Source: an uncultured Christensenella sp. (GTDB lineage: Bacteria > Bacillota > Clostridia > Christensenellales > Borkfalkiaceae). Taken from it: a stretch of 64,000 bases of DNA. Within the stretch, counting starts at the first letter, position 1. Each line of letters begins with the position of its first letter. The notes under the pieces are model-generated. The model was not told the DNA's origin. It saw only the letters and a list, made by a program, of their open reading frames with translations, and did no database searches. Made by a program: the position numbers and the translations under genes. This document shows positions 43,326-50,620 of the stretch, piece by piece. Where the stretch lies: positions 21,426 to 85,425 of the forward strand of contig CAJTUI010000011.1 of the NCBI GenBank assembly GCA_910579705.1, given 5' to 3'.

Positions 43326-44188
43326 ACTGTCGTATAGTCGTCAACGCGTATATAAAGAACGCATCTCAGATTATGCAGGCAAAGCGTATCGCCGAAGAAC
43401 TGGAACGAGCGGGCGCGCACTGCGAGATTGTTAAAAATATTGATTTGGCATATATTGAGAACGGTCGCGCAGTCGGCTCCGATTTCGGAGTTTGCGTGTT
43501 TCTGGATAAGGACAGGGCGGCGGCTCGACTTCTTGAAAAGTGCGGGGTCAGACTTATAAACAGCGCGCAGGCGATAGAGGTGTGCGACGATAAATTGCTT
43601 ACGCATATAAGTCTTTCGGATATGGGAATACCTATGCCGGACAGCGTTTACGCGCCGCTTTGTTATTATCCCGACGCAAAGGTTAACCGTGAGTTTTTGG
43701 AAACGGTTGCAAAACGGCTCAAATTTCCTCTCGTAGCTAAAAAGTGTTACGGCTCGCTGGGTGCGGGCGTGTATCTTATAAGAAACAGTTTGGAGCTGGC
43801 CGAATTCGAGGAGCGTAACAAACTCTGCGCTCATTTCTATCAGAAGTTTATCGGCAGGGGCGGCGAAGATATTCGCGCGATAGTAATCGGCGGAAAATTC
43901 GTCTGCGCAATGAAACGCATAAATAAAAACGACTTCCGTTCCAATATAGAACTGGGCGGAAGCGGTGAAAGGTTAGATGCGGACGAAAATTTAAAAAAGC
44001 TCTGCGAGCGGACCGCCGCAATACTCAATCTCGACTACTGCGGCATAGACGTTCTGACGGACGAAAATGGTAACAGGTATATCTGCGAAGTAAACTCGAA
44101 CGCCTTTTTCGCCGAGGCCGAGCGGGTCTGCGGAGTAAATATAGCAAAAAAATTCGCAGAACTGATTATTGCAAATAAAAACGCTTGA
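43322..44188 (+). CDS. RimK-like ATP-grasp ligase of unknown substrate
   Basis: 288 residues with the ATP-grasp fold of RimK/LysX-type carboxylate-amine ligases: FPLVAKKCYGSLGAGVYLI near residues 136-154, YQKFIGRGGEDIRAIVIGGK near residues 177-196, and the metal-binding end YICEVNSNAFFAEAE near residues 255-269 (Glu and Asn ligands). The N-terminal ~90 residues are the small domain. The start is a TTG overlapping the hom stop (TTGA), so translation is coupled to hom. That suggests an amino acid substrate, but RimK relatives also modify ribosomal proteins, cofactors and peptides. Confidence 0.82.
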   Translation: MNCRIVVNAYIKNASQIMQAKRIAEELERAGAHCEIVKNIDLAYIENGRAVGSDFGVCVFLDKDRAAARLLEKCGVRLINSAQAIEVCDDKLLTHISLSDMGIPMPDSVYAPLCYYPDAKVNREFLETVAKRLKFPLVAKKCYGSLGAGVYLIRNSLELAEFEERNKLCAHFYQKFIGRGGEDIRAIVIGGKFVCAMKRINKNDFRSNIELGGSGERLDADENLKKLCERTAAILNLDYCGIDVLTDENGNRYICEVNSNAFFAEAERVCGVNIAKKFAELIIANKNA

Positions 44189-44213
44189 TTTTTGTTATGA
44201 AATACGCTAAAAT
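44185..44213 (+). promoter_or_regulatory. Promoter of tRNA-Ser(GGA)
   Basis: TTGATT (44185-44190), 17 bp, TAAAAT (44208-44213). The expected start near 44220 is about 5 nt before the mature tRNA. The -35 box overlaps the stop of the ATP-grasp gene. Confidence 0.75.
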
Positions 44214-44224
44214 AATCAAGCAAT

Positions 44225-44313
44225 GCAGAGATGGCTGAGCGGTTTAAGGCGCACGATTGGAAATCGTGTGTACCCAAAAGGTACCGGAGGTTCAAATCCT
44301 CTTCTCTGCGCCA
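44225..44313 (+). tRNA. tRNA-Ser, anticodon GGA
   Basis: 89 nt including an encoded CCA. The acceptor stem is GCAGAGA/TCTCTGC, the anticodon stem CACGA/TCGTG with loop TTGGAAA puts GGA at 44259-44261, and a long variable arm GTACC/GGTAC is typical of serine tRNAs. The T loop is TTCAAAT. Reads UCC and UCU codons. Confidence 0.97.
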
Positions 44314-44318
44314 CAAAA

Positions 44319-44349
44319 CGCGGGAAGGACGAAAGTCTTTTCCGCGTTT
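44319..44349 (+). terminator. Terminator after tRNA-Ser(GGA)
   Basis: A 12-bp stem (44319-44330 with 44335-44346) has a GAAA loop, two G-U pairs and a short T run. Confidence 0.7.
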
Positions 44350-44366
44350 AAATTGTTATGTAGGTT

Positions 44367-44609
44367 TCAGTTGTCGTCCAGATTTTCCGTCGAAAATAAA
44401 TCGGACGCGAAAAACTGTTCCAGCGTAATATTGAATCCTCTGCAAATATTAAGCAAAGTAGCAAGAGTGCAGGAATTGCTTTTACAAAGAACTATATTCG
44501 AAATGGTGGAAGTGCATACCGCGCTCTTTGAGGAAAGTTTATAGCCCTTCTATTTTTTGTCTTTTATGAGCTGTTGAATTCTTAGCGATAAAGCTTGATT
44601 GAGTTGCAT
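44367..44609 (-). pseudogene. XRE-family regulator interrupted by an in-frame TAG
   Basis: Reading the minus strand from the ATG at 44609, the frame gives MQLNQALSLRIQQLIKDKK, a TAG at 44552-44550, then without any frame change 60 further residues of a helix-turn-helix protein: GYKLSSKSAVCTSTISNIV and LATLLNICRGFNITLEQFF. Both sides of the stop belong to one short XRE regulator of about 80 residues, so this is a nonsense mutation rather than two genes. A good AAAGGAG ribosome site is kept. Either it is a recent pseudogene or a suppressed stop. The inverted repeat over its start could be its own operator. Confidence 0.75.
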
Positions 44610-44647
44610 AAAATATTGTCTCCTTTAGTAATTTGACAATATTTTAT
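44608..44647. repeat. 13-bp inverted repeat spanning the broken XRE gene's start
   Basis: ATAAAATATTGTC at 44608-44620 and GACAATATTTTAT at 44635-44647 are a perfect inverted pair with a 14-nt spacer that holds the AAAGGAG ribosome site. It may be an operator for autoregulation, or an RNA hairpin presenting the ribosome site in its loop. Confidence 0.65.
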
Positions 44648-44752
44648 CATTACCCAAAATGGTATTATTCCAAAATTCTGACATAGCGACAATTTGATAG
44701 CGTTAAAATAAAGAATTTTTCGGCGCGCAACCAAACGGTGCGCGCTGCTCTC

Positions 44753-44781
44753 TTGATTTTAGTTAAGTTATAACATATAAT
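44753..44781 (+). promoter_or_regulatory. Promoter of the XRE-SdpI-like gene, predicted leaderless
   Basis: TTGATT (44753-44758), 17 bp, TATAAT (44776-44781). The ATG at 44788 is where transcription itself should begin, and no ribosome site fits between. Confidence 0.75.
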
Positions 44782-44787
44782 GGTGCT

Positions 44788-45630
44788 ATGTTTAAAGACA
44801 ATTTGCGGTATAGCCGTTTAAAAAAAGGTATGACTCAACAGGAACTTGCGTCAAGGCTTTACGTTACAAGACAAAGCGTATCCAAGTGGGAGCAGGGGAT
44901 AAACGAGCCGGATATAGAAACGTTAAAGAGTTTGTGCTCTGTTTTGGGGGTTACGCTTGAATTTATGTTGTCCGACAACAGCGTAGAAGACAAGAGTTTC
45001 AATCTCAATAGAACTTTGCTGTTTTATAACTTACTTACCGCTTTTTTCAGTATATTGACGGTGTTTGTTTTACTGAGGTTTTTACCCGAAGTAATTCCTG
45101 CGCACTGGACACACGGACAAGTCGACAGATACGGCAAGAAATACGAAATCCTATTGCATTTGATAACTTTTCTGATTTTCGCGGCGACGGATTTTATTGT
45201 ATATGAATTCTGTAAACGCGGTAGGGAGAAAAAGTCGGTAATTTTATTTCACGTAATTTGTCTTGTCCTTACGGTATCTTACGAAATTTTTATTCTGGTA
45301 ATTCATTCCCTTAGCGTTTCCGATGCAAACTTAATGTCGTACATAGTTTGCGTTATGCTTGCTTTTTTTCTTTCGATATTCTTGGCTATGTCGCCGTACG
45401 TTACTCCTCCAAACAAATTATTAGGTATAAGAACGGCCTTTACGCTGGGAAACGGCGCTGTCTGGAAAAAGATTAACGGGTTCGCCTGTGTCTGGCTGAG
45501 CGTGACCACGCTACCCGTTTTGGCGCTGAATATGGTTTTTGTTTCGGTGTGGGCTTTAATGAGCTTTTTACTTTATATTATACCGACTATTGCGATTGCC
45601 GTTTATTACCGCAGGTTACAAACCAAATAA
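44788..45630 (+). CDS. XRE regulator fused to an SdpI/DUF1648-like membrane domain
   Basis: 280 residues. Residues 1-65 are a classic XRE helix-turn-helix (LRYSRLKKGMTQQELASRLYVTRQ in two pieces, then VSKWEQGINEPD). After a short linker come about six membrane helices. The loop LPEVIPAHWTHGQVDRYGKK near residues 96-115 is the DUF1648 signature, and LLGIRTAFTLGNGAVWKKIN near residues 211-230 is that of SdpI-type immunity proteins. A membrane-tethered regulator, or an immunity protein with its own control domain, are the two readings. No toxin gene is obvious beside it. The mRNA is predicted to start at the ATG. Confidence 0.85.
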   Translation: MFKDNLRYSRLKKGMTQQELASRLYVTRQSVSKWEQGINEPDIETLKSLCSVLGVTLEFMLSDNSVEDKSFNLNRTLLFYNLLTAFFSILTVFVLLRFLPEVIPAHWTHGQVDRYGKKYEILLHLITFLIFAATDFIVYEFCKRGREKKSVILFHVICLVLTVSYEIFILVIHSLSVSDANLMSYIVCVMLAFFLSIFLAMSPYVTPPNKLLGIRTAFTLGNGAVWKKINGFACVWLSVTTLPVLALNMVFVSVWALMSFLLYIIPTIAIAVYYRRLQTK

Positions 45631-45631
45631 C

Positions 45632-45661
45632 AAAAGCCCCCGAGTATCGGGGGACTTTTTT
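45632..45661. terminator. Bidirectional terminator between XRE-SdpI-like and MATE genes
   Basis: Stem CCCCCGA/TCGGGGG (45637-45643, 45647-45653) has a 3-nt loop and T residues on both outgoing sides. Confidence 0.85.
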
Positions 45662-47055
45662 TAATCTTCTTTTTCGGCGAGTTTCATTTTTACTTCGTTT
45701 TCCCGCTTTTTAAACACTTTGGGAAAGGTGATGAATATTACCGCCGAAGTTATCGCGCCCGCAATAAAATCGGCAATGCCTTCCGACATATACACGCCCT
45801 TGAAGCCTATGAAATGCGTAAGCGCAAAGCAGAGCGGTATAAGGATGATTACTTTTCTCATAACTGCCAGTATGAGCGCGGATTTCGCCTGACCCAGCGC
45901 AACGTTCACGTTTTGAAGGGTCATTTGTACGAAAAACATAATGGAACCCATAAGAAACAGAGGGGAGTAGTCTTTAACGATATGTTTAACGTTATCGCTT
46001 GCCGAAAATATAAAAGCGTACAGCGAAGGTGCGGACATAGAAACCGTCCATATGACCACGGCGAAGATAAACGAAATTACCGTGACGTACTTAATTCCTT
46101 TTTTCAGTCGTTCGGCGTTGCCCATACCGTAATTATAGCTTACGAAAGGTTGCATACCGCTACCAAGCCCGTTTAAAGGCAAAGATATGAATTGCAACGC
46201 GCTGAGCATTATCGTAAGCGCGGCCGTATAGTCTTTGTTTCCGCCCGTGGACATATTAAGGTTTATATTGAACACTATCTGGATTGCACACTCGGTCGAA
46301 ATCATAACGAACGGCGTGAAACCTAGCGAAACGATGCCGAAAATCCTTTTTGCGTTCGGCCGCATATCTTTAAAGCGTAGTTTGAAAAGGCTATTTTTTG
46401 AGCAAAGGAAAATGATTATCCAGATAAACGAAACGGATTGGGAAATGACCGTCGCAAGACTTGCGCCCTTTACGCCCAGTCCGAACACGAAAATGAATAG
46501 GGGGTCAAGCGCAATGTTTATTATTGCGCCTATCAATACCGAAAACATAGCCGTGAACGAGTGGCCCTGAGCGGTAATGAAAGGGTTAAGCCCCTGCGCA
46601 AGCATTACGAACACCGTTCCCAGCGAATAAACTTTGAGGTATGCCGCGGCGAACTCTACTGCGCTGGGCGGACAGCCGAAAAGTATAACAAGCTGTTTTG
46701 CGAGAAATAAAGTAGATAGACTCAGTATAACCGCAAAAACGGTCAACATCAAAAAAGCGGTGTTGAAAATTTTGTTGGCTTCTTCGCCGTCGTTTTCTCC
46801 CAGCTTAATGCTTGCCCGCGGCGAACCGCCCATTCCGACCAGATTTGCAAAAGCCTGAATTATAAGAGTAATGGGTAAAACAATCCCAAGCGCCGCAAGC
46901 GCGTCCATACCCGAGCCGTCTATCTTAGCGACGAACATTCTGTCGACAATGTTATAGAGAAAAGTGATGAGCTGTGCAACGACGGCAGGTATAGTCAGTT
47001 TAAAAATCAACGGCAATATTTTTCCGTTCGCAAGCCGTTCCGTAGTGTCTGTCAT
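45661..47055 (-). CDS. MATE-family multidrug/Na+ exporter
   Basis: 464 residues and 12 membrane helices in two related halves. LANGKILPLIFKLTIPAVVAQ (split at residues 8-20 and on) opens the first half, and MVGMGGSPRASIKLGE-like LVGMGGSPRASIKLG near residues 72-86 and GLGSGMQPFVSYNYGMGN near residues 297-314 are typical of the bacterial (NorM/DinF-like) MATE group. The substrate is not predictable. No ribosome site precedes the ATG at 47055 although a near-perfect promoter lies at 47124-47096. The next possible start is well inside helix 1, so the annotated start is kept. Confidence 0.92.
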   Translation of the reverse strand: MTDTTERLANGKILPLIFKLTIPAVVAQLITFLYNIVDRMFVAKIDGSGMDALAALGIVLPITLIIQAFANLVGMGGSPRASIKLGENDGEEANKIFNTAFLMLTVFAVILSLSTLFLAKQLVILFGCPPSAVEFAAAYLKVYSLGTVFVMLAQGLNPFITAQGHSFTAMFSVLIGAIINIALDPLFIFVFGLGVKGASLATVISQSVSFIWIIIFLCSKNSLFKLRFKDMRPNAKRIFGIVSLGFTPFVMISTECAIQIVFNINLNMSTGGNKDYTAALTIMLSALQFISLPLNGLGSGMQPFVSYNYGMGNAERLKKGIKYVTVISFIFAVVIWTVSMSAPSLYAFIFSASDNVKHIVKDYSPLFLMGSIMFFVQMTLQNVNVALGQAKSALILAVMRKVIILIPLCFALTHFIGFKGVYMSEGIADFIAGAITSAVIFITFPKVFKKRENEVKMKLAEKED

Positions 47056-47095
47056 ATGTATTTGTTTAAATTATCCGTATAAATGTTTTTAAATG

Positions 47096-47124
47096 ATTAT
47101 AGCCTCTTTGGCCGTAAAAATCAA
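47096..47124 (-). promoter_or_regulatory. Promoter of the MATE gene
   Basis: On the minus strand TTGATT (47124-47119), 17 bp, TATAAT (47101-47096). The leader is about 34 nt and contains no clear Shine-Dalgarno sequence. Confidence 0.75.
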
Positions 47125-47331
47125 ACATATAAAGCATTTTTATAGCTGATTAAAATATCATTTACGGCGAAAACTACGGCGAACACGATAAGCGGTATAT
47201 TTAGCAGCATTATTCCGCCGAACAGAAAGACGGTCGTTATGATAAGGCCGTAATAATTGAACAAGCTAATAATTCTAAGTAAATACCTAAAACAATTTGA
47301 AAATAAGTAGCGTGTAAGCGCTCTGGTTGAG
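47121..47331 (-). pseudogene. Possible remnant of a small membrane protein gene
   Basis: An open frame without ATG encodes a hydrophobic tail (YYGLIITTVFLFGGIMLL, then IPLIVFAVVFAVNDIL) ending at 47121. It sits between the MATE promoter and the queuosine promoter, in a 436-bp stretch (47056-47491) otherwise taken up by control elements. A neighbouring frame has an ATG but stops after 33 residues. Decay of a former gene is one reading; chance is another. Confidence 0.25.
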
Positions 47332-47360
47332 TTGACATACTTGTTGCGGCGTGATATTAT
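47332..47360 (+). promoter_or_regulatory. Promoter of the queuosine precursor operon
   Basis: TTGACA (47332-47337), 17 bp, TATTAT (47355-47360). The predicted start near 47367 is about 8 nt before the riboswitch stem. Confidence 0.85.
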
Positions 47361-47374
47361 ATAGTCAATAAATT

Positions 47375-47417
47375 AGACAGTTCGTTTGCGCCATCCTGTC
47401 TTTAAACAAAACCAGGG
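47375..47417 (+). promoter_or_regulatory. preQ1-I-type riboswitch aptamer
   Basis: Stem AGACAG/CTGTCT (47375-47380, 47396-47401) encloses a 15-nt loop, followed by an A-rich tail (47402-47417, TTAAACAAAACCAGGG). The tail closely resembles that of the Thermoanaerobacter tengcongensis preQ1-I aptamer (UUAACAAAACAAGG), and the loop CC can pair with the terminal GG as in the known pseudoknot. It lies between a strong promoter and a terminator hairpin, in front of genes that make preQ1. Confidence 0.85.
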
Positions 47418-47443
47418 CATCTGAATGTGAACAGTCTTTTTAG

Positions 47444-47475
47444 GTGCAGTCGTTTTGTCGCGGCTGTACTTTTTT
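47444..47475 (+). terminator. Attenuator hairpin of the preQ1 riboswitch
   Basis: GTGCAGTCG/CGGCTGTAC (47444-47452, 47461-47469), 9 bp with two G-U pairs, is followed by TTTTTT. It ends 6 nt before the AAAGGAGAG site of queD. Expected to form when preQ1 is bound. Confidence 0.8.
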
Positions 47476-47491
47476 GCGCAAAAGGAGAGAT

Positions 47492-47911
47492 ATGTATTAT
47501 TTAAAAACTTCGGCTTGTTTTGACAGCGCGCACTTTCTTCAAGGCTATAACGGCAAGTGTGCAAATATTCACGGTCATCACTGGATTGTGGAAGTAAAGA
47601 TAAGCGGCGGCAAATTGCAGGGAAGCGGTGAAAAGCGCGGTATGCTTCTGGATTTCGGCGATTTTAAGCAGGCGGTAAAAGAGCTTGCAGAAGGCTTTGA
47701 CCATACGCTTATTTACGAAAAAAACACACTTAAACCGGTGACCCTTGCCGCGTTTAAAGAAGAGGGATTTACATTGGTTGAAACTGATTTCAGACCCACA
47801 GCCGAAAACTTCGCTTCGCACATTTACGCCGACCTTTGCAAGAAAGGCTTGCCCGTTTTCAGCGTGACAGTCTACGAATCACCCGATAACTGCGCGGTGT
47901 ACGGTGAGTAA
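47492..47911 (+). CDS. queD: 6-carboxy-5,6,7,8-tetrahydropterin synthase
   Basis: Second step of queuosine precursor synthesis: converts dihydroneopterin triphosphate to 6-carboxytetrahydropterin. 139 residues, T-fold. Zinc His residues are in SAHFL (12-16) and NIHGHHW (25-31), the catalytic Cys is in GKCANI (20-25), and the second active-site region is EGFDHTLIYE near residues 66-75. The start at 47492 follows AAAGGAGAG right after the riboswitch terminator; an upstream in-frame ATG would lie inside the terminator stem. queE starts 1 nt after the stop. Confidence 0.95.
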   Translation: MYYLKTSACFDSAHFLQGYNGKCANIHGHHWIVEVKISGGKLQGSGEKRGMLLDFGDFKQAVKELAEGFDHTLIYEKNTLKPVTLAAFKEEGFTLVETDFRPTAENFASHIYADLCKKGLPVFSVTVYESPDNCAVYGE

Positions 47912-47912
47912 T

Positions 47913-48578
47913 ATGTCCTGTTTTAAAATTGCCGAAAAGTTTGTAAGCATAAACGGCGAAGGTCAGCGCGCTGGCGAGCTTGCCGTGTTTCTGCGGTTTT
48001 GCGGCTGCAATCTAAATTGCGGCTACTGCGACACACACTGGGCGAACACATCGGACGTAAAATACGAGCTTGCTTCTGCGGAAGAGATTGTTGCATACGT
48101 GAAATCAACGGGCGTTAAAAACGTTACACTTACGGGCGGGGAACCGCTATTGCAGGCGAATATTGCGTATCTTATAGGCCTGTTGGGTGCGTCGGGTGCA
48201 GAGGTAGAAATAGAAACCAACGGAAGCGTGCCGTTGAAAAATATAGTTTCCATTTCGCCTCGTCCCGCCGTTACGGCAGATTATAAACTTCCTTCAAGCG
48301 GAATGGAAAAATATATGTTGACCGAAAACTTTTCTTACCTTACGTTACGTGACGCGGTCAAGTTTGTTGTTGGTGATAATTGCGATTTGATGCGCGCGGA
48401 ACAGATTATAAACGAGTACGGGCTTACGGACAGGTGCCGCGTTTATTTCAGCCCCGTATTCGGAAAAATCAAGCCAGTGGAAATAACTGAGTTTATAAAA
48501 GAGCGTAAGCTTAACGGCGTACGTCTGCAATTACAGTTGCATAAAATCATCTGGGAACCCGATATGCGCGGGGTATAG
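47913..48578 (+). CDS. queE: 7-carboxy-7-deazaguanine synthase (radical SAM)
   Basis: Radical SAM ring contraction of carboxytetrahydropterin to 7-carboxy-7-deazaguanine. The start at 47913 abuts the queD stop; a GTG 9 nt earlier would overlap queD. 221 residues. VSINGEGQRAGELAVFLRF near residues 11-29 is the QueE signature. The cluster ligands are the three Cys of CNLNCGYCDT (CxxxCxxC) near residues 32-41, followed by LTGGEPLLQ near residues 73-81 for SAM binding. ETNGS lies near residue 103. Confidence 0.95.
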   Translation: MSCFKIAEKFVSINGEGQRAGELAVFLRFCGCNLNCGYCDTHWANTSDVKYELASAEEIVAYVKSTGVKNVTLTGGEPLLQANIAYLIGLLGASGAEVEIETNGSVPLKNIVSISPRPAVTADYKLPSSGMEKYMLTENFSYLTLRDAVKFVVGDNCDLMRAEQIINEYGLTDRCRVYFSPVFGKIKPVEITEFIKERKLNGVRLQLQLHKIIWEPDMRGV

Positions 48579-48586
48579 GAGAAAGT

Positions 48587-49159
48587 ATGGATATCAAAGA
48601 AATAGAAAAACATATCCGCGGGTTATTGATCGCCATAGGCGAAGATCCCGACAGGGAAGGTCTGCGCGAAACGCCTGCCCGCGTGGCGCGAATGTACGAA
48701 GAAGCGTTTGAGGGAATTAAATACACCAACCGCGAAATTGCGGAAAAGTTTGGAAAAACGTTTGAAGTTCCCTCGGACCCGAATTCAGGCGACGCAGTAG
48801 TCATAAAGGACATAAGCGTGTTCAGTTATTGCGAACATCATATGGCGCTTATGTACGATATGAAAGTCGATGTGGCGTACGTTCCGCGCGGAAGAGTTCT
48901 TGGATTGAGTAAAATTGCGCGCATCTGCGATATGGCGGCAAAGCGGCTTCAATTGCAGGAGCGTCTTGGACGGGACATTGCCGAGATAATTTCTCTTGCT
49001 GCTTTATCGCCCGACGTCGGAGTCAGGATAGAAGGTTGCCACAGCTGTATGACTTCGCGCGGGATAAAAAACGTATCGTCAAAAACGGTTACAAAATCTT
49101 ACTTCGGTGCGTTCAAGGAGAATGTTTCCCTGCAAAATCTTTTGGGGGACAGGGTATGA
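48587..49159 (+). CDS. folE: GTP cyclohydrolase I
   Basis: Makes dihydroneopterin triphosphate from GTP, the entry point for both folate and queuosine. 190 residues, T-fold. Features are PDREGLRETPARVARMYEE near residues 23-41, the zinc/active-site Cys and His in YCEHH near residues 82-86, GLSKIARICDM near residues 105-115, and a second Cys in EGCHSCMTSRG near residues 148-158. EHHMALM differs from the usual EHHLLPF. Placement inside the que operon indicates that this copy serves deazapurine synthesis, though no separate folate copy can be ruled out. The stop overlaps queC (ATGA). Confidence 0.93.
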   Translation: MDIKEIEKHIRGLLIAIGEDPDREGLRETPARVARMYEEAFEGIKYTNREIAEKFGKTFEVPSDPNSGDAVVIKDISVFSYCEHHMALMYDMKVDVAYVPRGRVLGLSKIARICDMAAKRLQLQERLGRDIAEIISLAALSPDVGVRIEGCHSCMTSRGIKNVSSKTVTKSYFGAFKENVSLQNLLGDRV

Positions 49160-49842
49160 AAGCACTTGTTTTATTAAGCGGCGGTGTGGATAGCGCAACC
49201 TGTCTCGGACTGGCGGTTCAAAAATACGGCGCGGCGGAAGTTTCCGCCCTTTCCGTTTACTACGGTCAGACCCACAGTAAAGAACTTGATGCAGCGCAAA
49301 AAGTTGCCGCTTTTTACGGCATTGTTGTAAAACGGCTTGACCTTTCGGTCATATTCGAAGGTTCGGACTGTTCGCTCTTGGCGGATTCACCAAATACTAT
49401 ACCTCTGCAAAGTTATGCCGAACAGCTTTCCGTAACGGGCGGCAAACCCGTTTCAACCTATGTTCCTTTCAGGAACGGGCTGTTTCTTTCGGCGGCGGCA
49501 AGCGTGGCGCTTTCGCACGGGTGCGAGGTGATATATTACGGCGCGCACAGCGACGATGCGGCGGGCAACGCCTATCCGGATTGTAGCGAAAAGTTTAATT
49601 CCGCTATGGGCGAAGCTATTTATACGGGTAGCGGCGGACAGCTTAGAATTCTTGCGCCATTTGTAAACTTAAACAAATCTCAGGTAGTAAAAATGGGGCT
49701 TGAACTCGGCGTTCCGTATAAATATACTTGGAGCTGTTATTCGGGCGGCGGAACACCTTGCGGCGTATGTGCTACTTGCCGTGACCGCACCGCGGCATTT
49801 AAAGCCAACGGAATAGAAGACCCCGCAATAAAAGGAGAATAA
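49156..49842 (+). CDS. queC: 7-cyano-7-deazaguanine synthase
   Basis: ATP-dependent conversion of 7-carboxy-7-deazaguanine to preQ0. 228 residues from the ATG that overlaps the folE stop; longer upstream frames would run through folE. The PP-loop is [10 protein letters not shown] (5-14). [10 protein letters not shown] is near residues 35-44, [10 protein letters not shown] near residues 101-110, and the C-terminal zinc site is [15 protein letters not shown] near residues 195-209 with four Cys. Confidence 0.95.
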   Translation: MKALVLLSGGVDSATCLGLAVQKYGAAEVSALSVYYGQTHSKELDAAQKVAAFYGIVVKRLDLSVIFEGSDCSLLADSPNTIPLQSYAEQLSVTGGKPVSTYVPFRNGLFLSAAASVALSHGCEVIYYGAHSDDAAGNAYPDCSEKFNSAMGEAIYTGSGGQLRILAPFVNLNKSQVVKMGLELGVPYKYTWSCYSGGGTPCGVCATCRDRTAAFKANGIEDPAIKGE

Positions 49843-49843
49843 A

Positions 49844-50335
49844 ATGCCAAGAGAAAAACAGAACGAAGGTATTACCCTGCTCGGTGACAACAACACCAAA
49901 TATCCGCAGACTTACGACCCGTCCGTTTTGGAAACATTTACAAACAAACACCCCGAAAGGGACTATTTCGTAAAGTTCAACTGTCCGGAATTCACAAGCC
50001 TCTGCCCGATTACGGGCCAGCCCGATTTTGCCAAGGTCTATATTTCGTACGTACCGCGCGAAAAGATGGTTGAAAGCAAGTCTTTAAAGCTGTATCTTTT
50101 CGGGTTTAGAAACCGCGGTGATTTCCACGAAGACTGCGTTAACATAATTATGAACGACCTTATTGATTTGATGGACCCTGCATACATAGAGGTATGGGGC
50201 AAGTTTTTGCCCCGCGGCGGAATTTCCATAGACCCCTATTGTAACTATGGAAGAAAGGGAACAAAGTGGGAACAGGTAGCTTGGAACAGGCTGTCGCACC
50301 ACGATATGTATCCTGAAATAATCGACAACAGATAA
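49844..50335 (+). CDS. queF: NADPH-dependent 7-cyano-7-deazaguanine reductase
   Basis: Reduces the nitrile of preQ0 to the amine preQ1, the ligand of the upstream riboswitch. 163 residues, the short unimodular type. The catalytic Cys is in [14 protein letters not shown] near residues 49-62, [14 protein letters not shown] near residues 76-89 is the NADPH-binding QueF motif, and FHEDCVN is near residues 92-98. It starts 1 nt after queC. tgt and queA, which put preQ1 into tRNA, are not in the window. Confidence 0.95.
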   Translation: MPREKQNEGITLLGDNNTKYPQTYDPSVLETFTNKHPERDYFVKFNCPEFTSLCPITGQPDFAKVYISYVPREKMVESKSLKLYLFGFRNRGDFHEDCVNIIMNDLIDLMDPAYIEVWGKFLPRGGISIDPYCNYGRKGTKWEQVAWNRLSHHDMYPEIIDNR

Positions 50336-50345
50336 AAAAGGCGGT

Positions 50346-50406
50346 GCACGGAGCACGAAAAATCGGACAGTCTTTTTCTGACTGTCCGATTTTTCGTGCT
50401 CCGTGC
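50346..50406. terminator. 27-bp perfect hairpin between queF and tRNA-Ser(TGA)
   Basis: Arms 50346-50372 and 50380-50406 are perfectly complementary over 27 bp with a 7-nt T-rich loop. The inner part has A5/T5 tracts flanking GC-rich sequence, which makes it a bidirectional terminator for the convergent queF and tRNA genes. It is unusually long for that job. Confidence 0.8.
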
Positions 50407-50409
50407 TCT

Positions 50410-50497
<88 letters not shown>

Positions 50498-50586
50498 GAA
50501 TATATAAATCAATGAAAGAGCGATAGAATTACGGCATATGCGCCGAATTTATCGTCCGCTCTGCTGAGGTTTAAAACAGCTTTTAT

Positions 50587-50615
50587 ATTTTATCAAAAGG
50601 CAGAGGGGTTGTCAA
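50587..50615 (-). promoter_or_regulatory. Promoter of tRNA-Ser(TGA)
   Basis: On the minus strand TTGACA (50615-50610), 17 bp, TAAAAT (50592-50587). It lies just past the comF stop and leaves a precursor leader of roughly 80 nt before the mature tRNA. Confidence 0.75.
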
Positions 50616-50620
50616 TTATT

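Noticed and set aside
44035-44316. Minus-strand frame across tRNA-Ser(GGA) giving an EEDLNLRYLLGTHDFQSC-like peptide
   Set aside because: This is the well-known false protein from translating a serine tRNA antisense.
44721-44747. GCGCGC-rich imperfect inverted repeat upstream of the XRE-SdpI-like promoter
   Set aside because: It has a bulge and no convincing T tract in either direction. It could be a weak terminator, but support is too thin to list as a feature.
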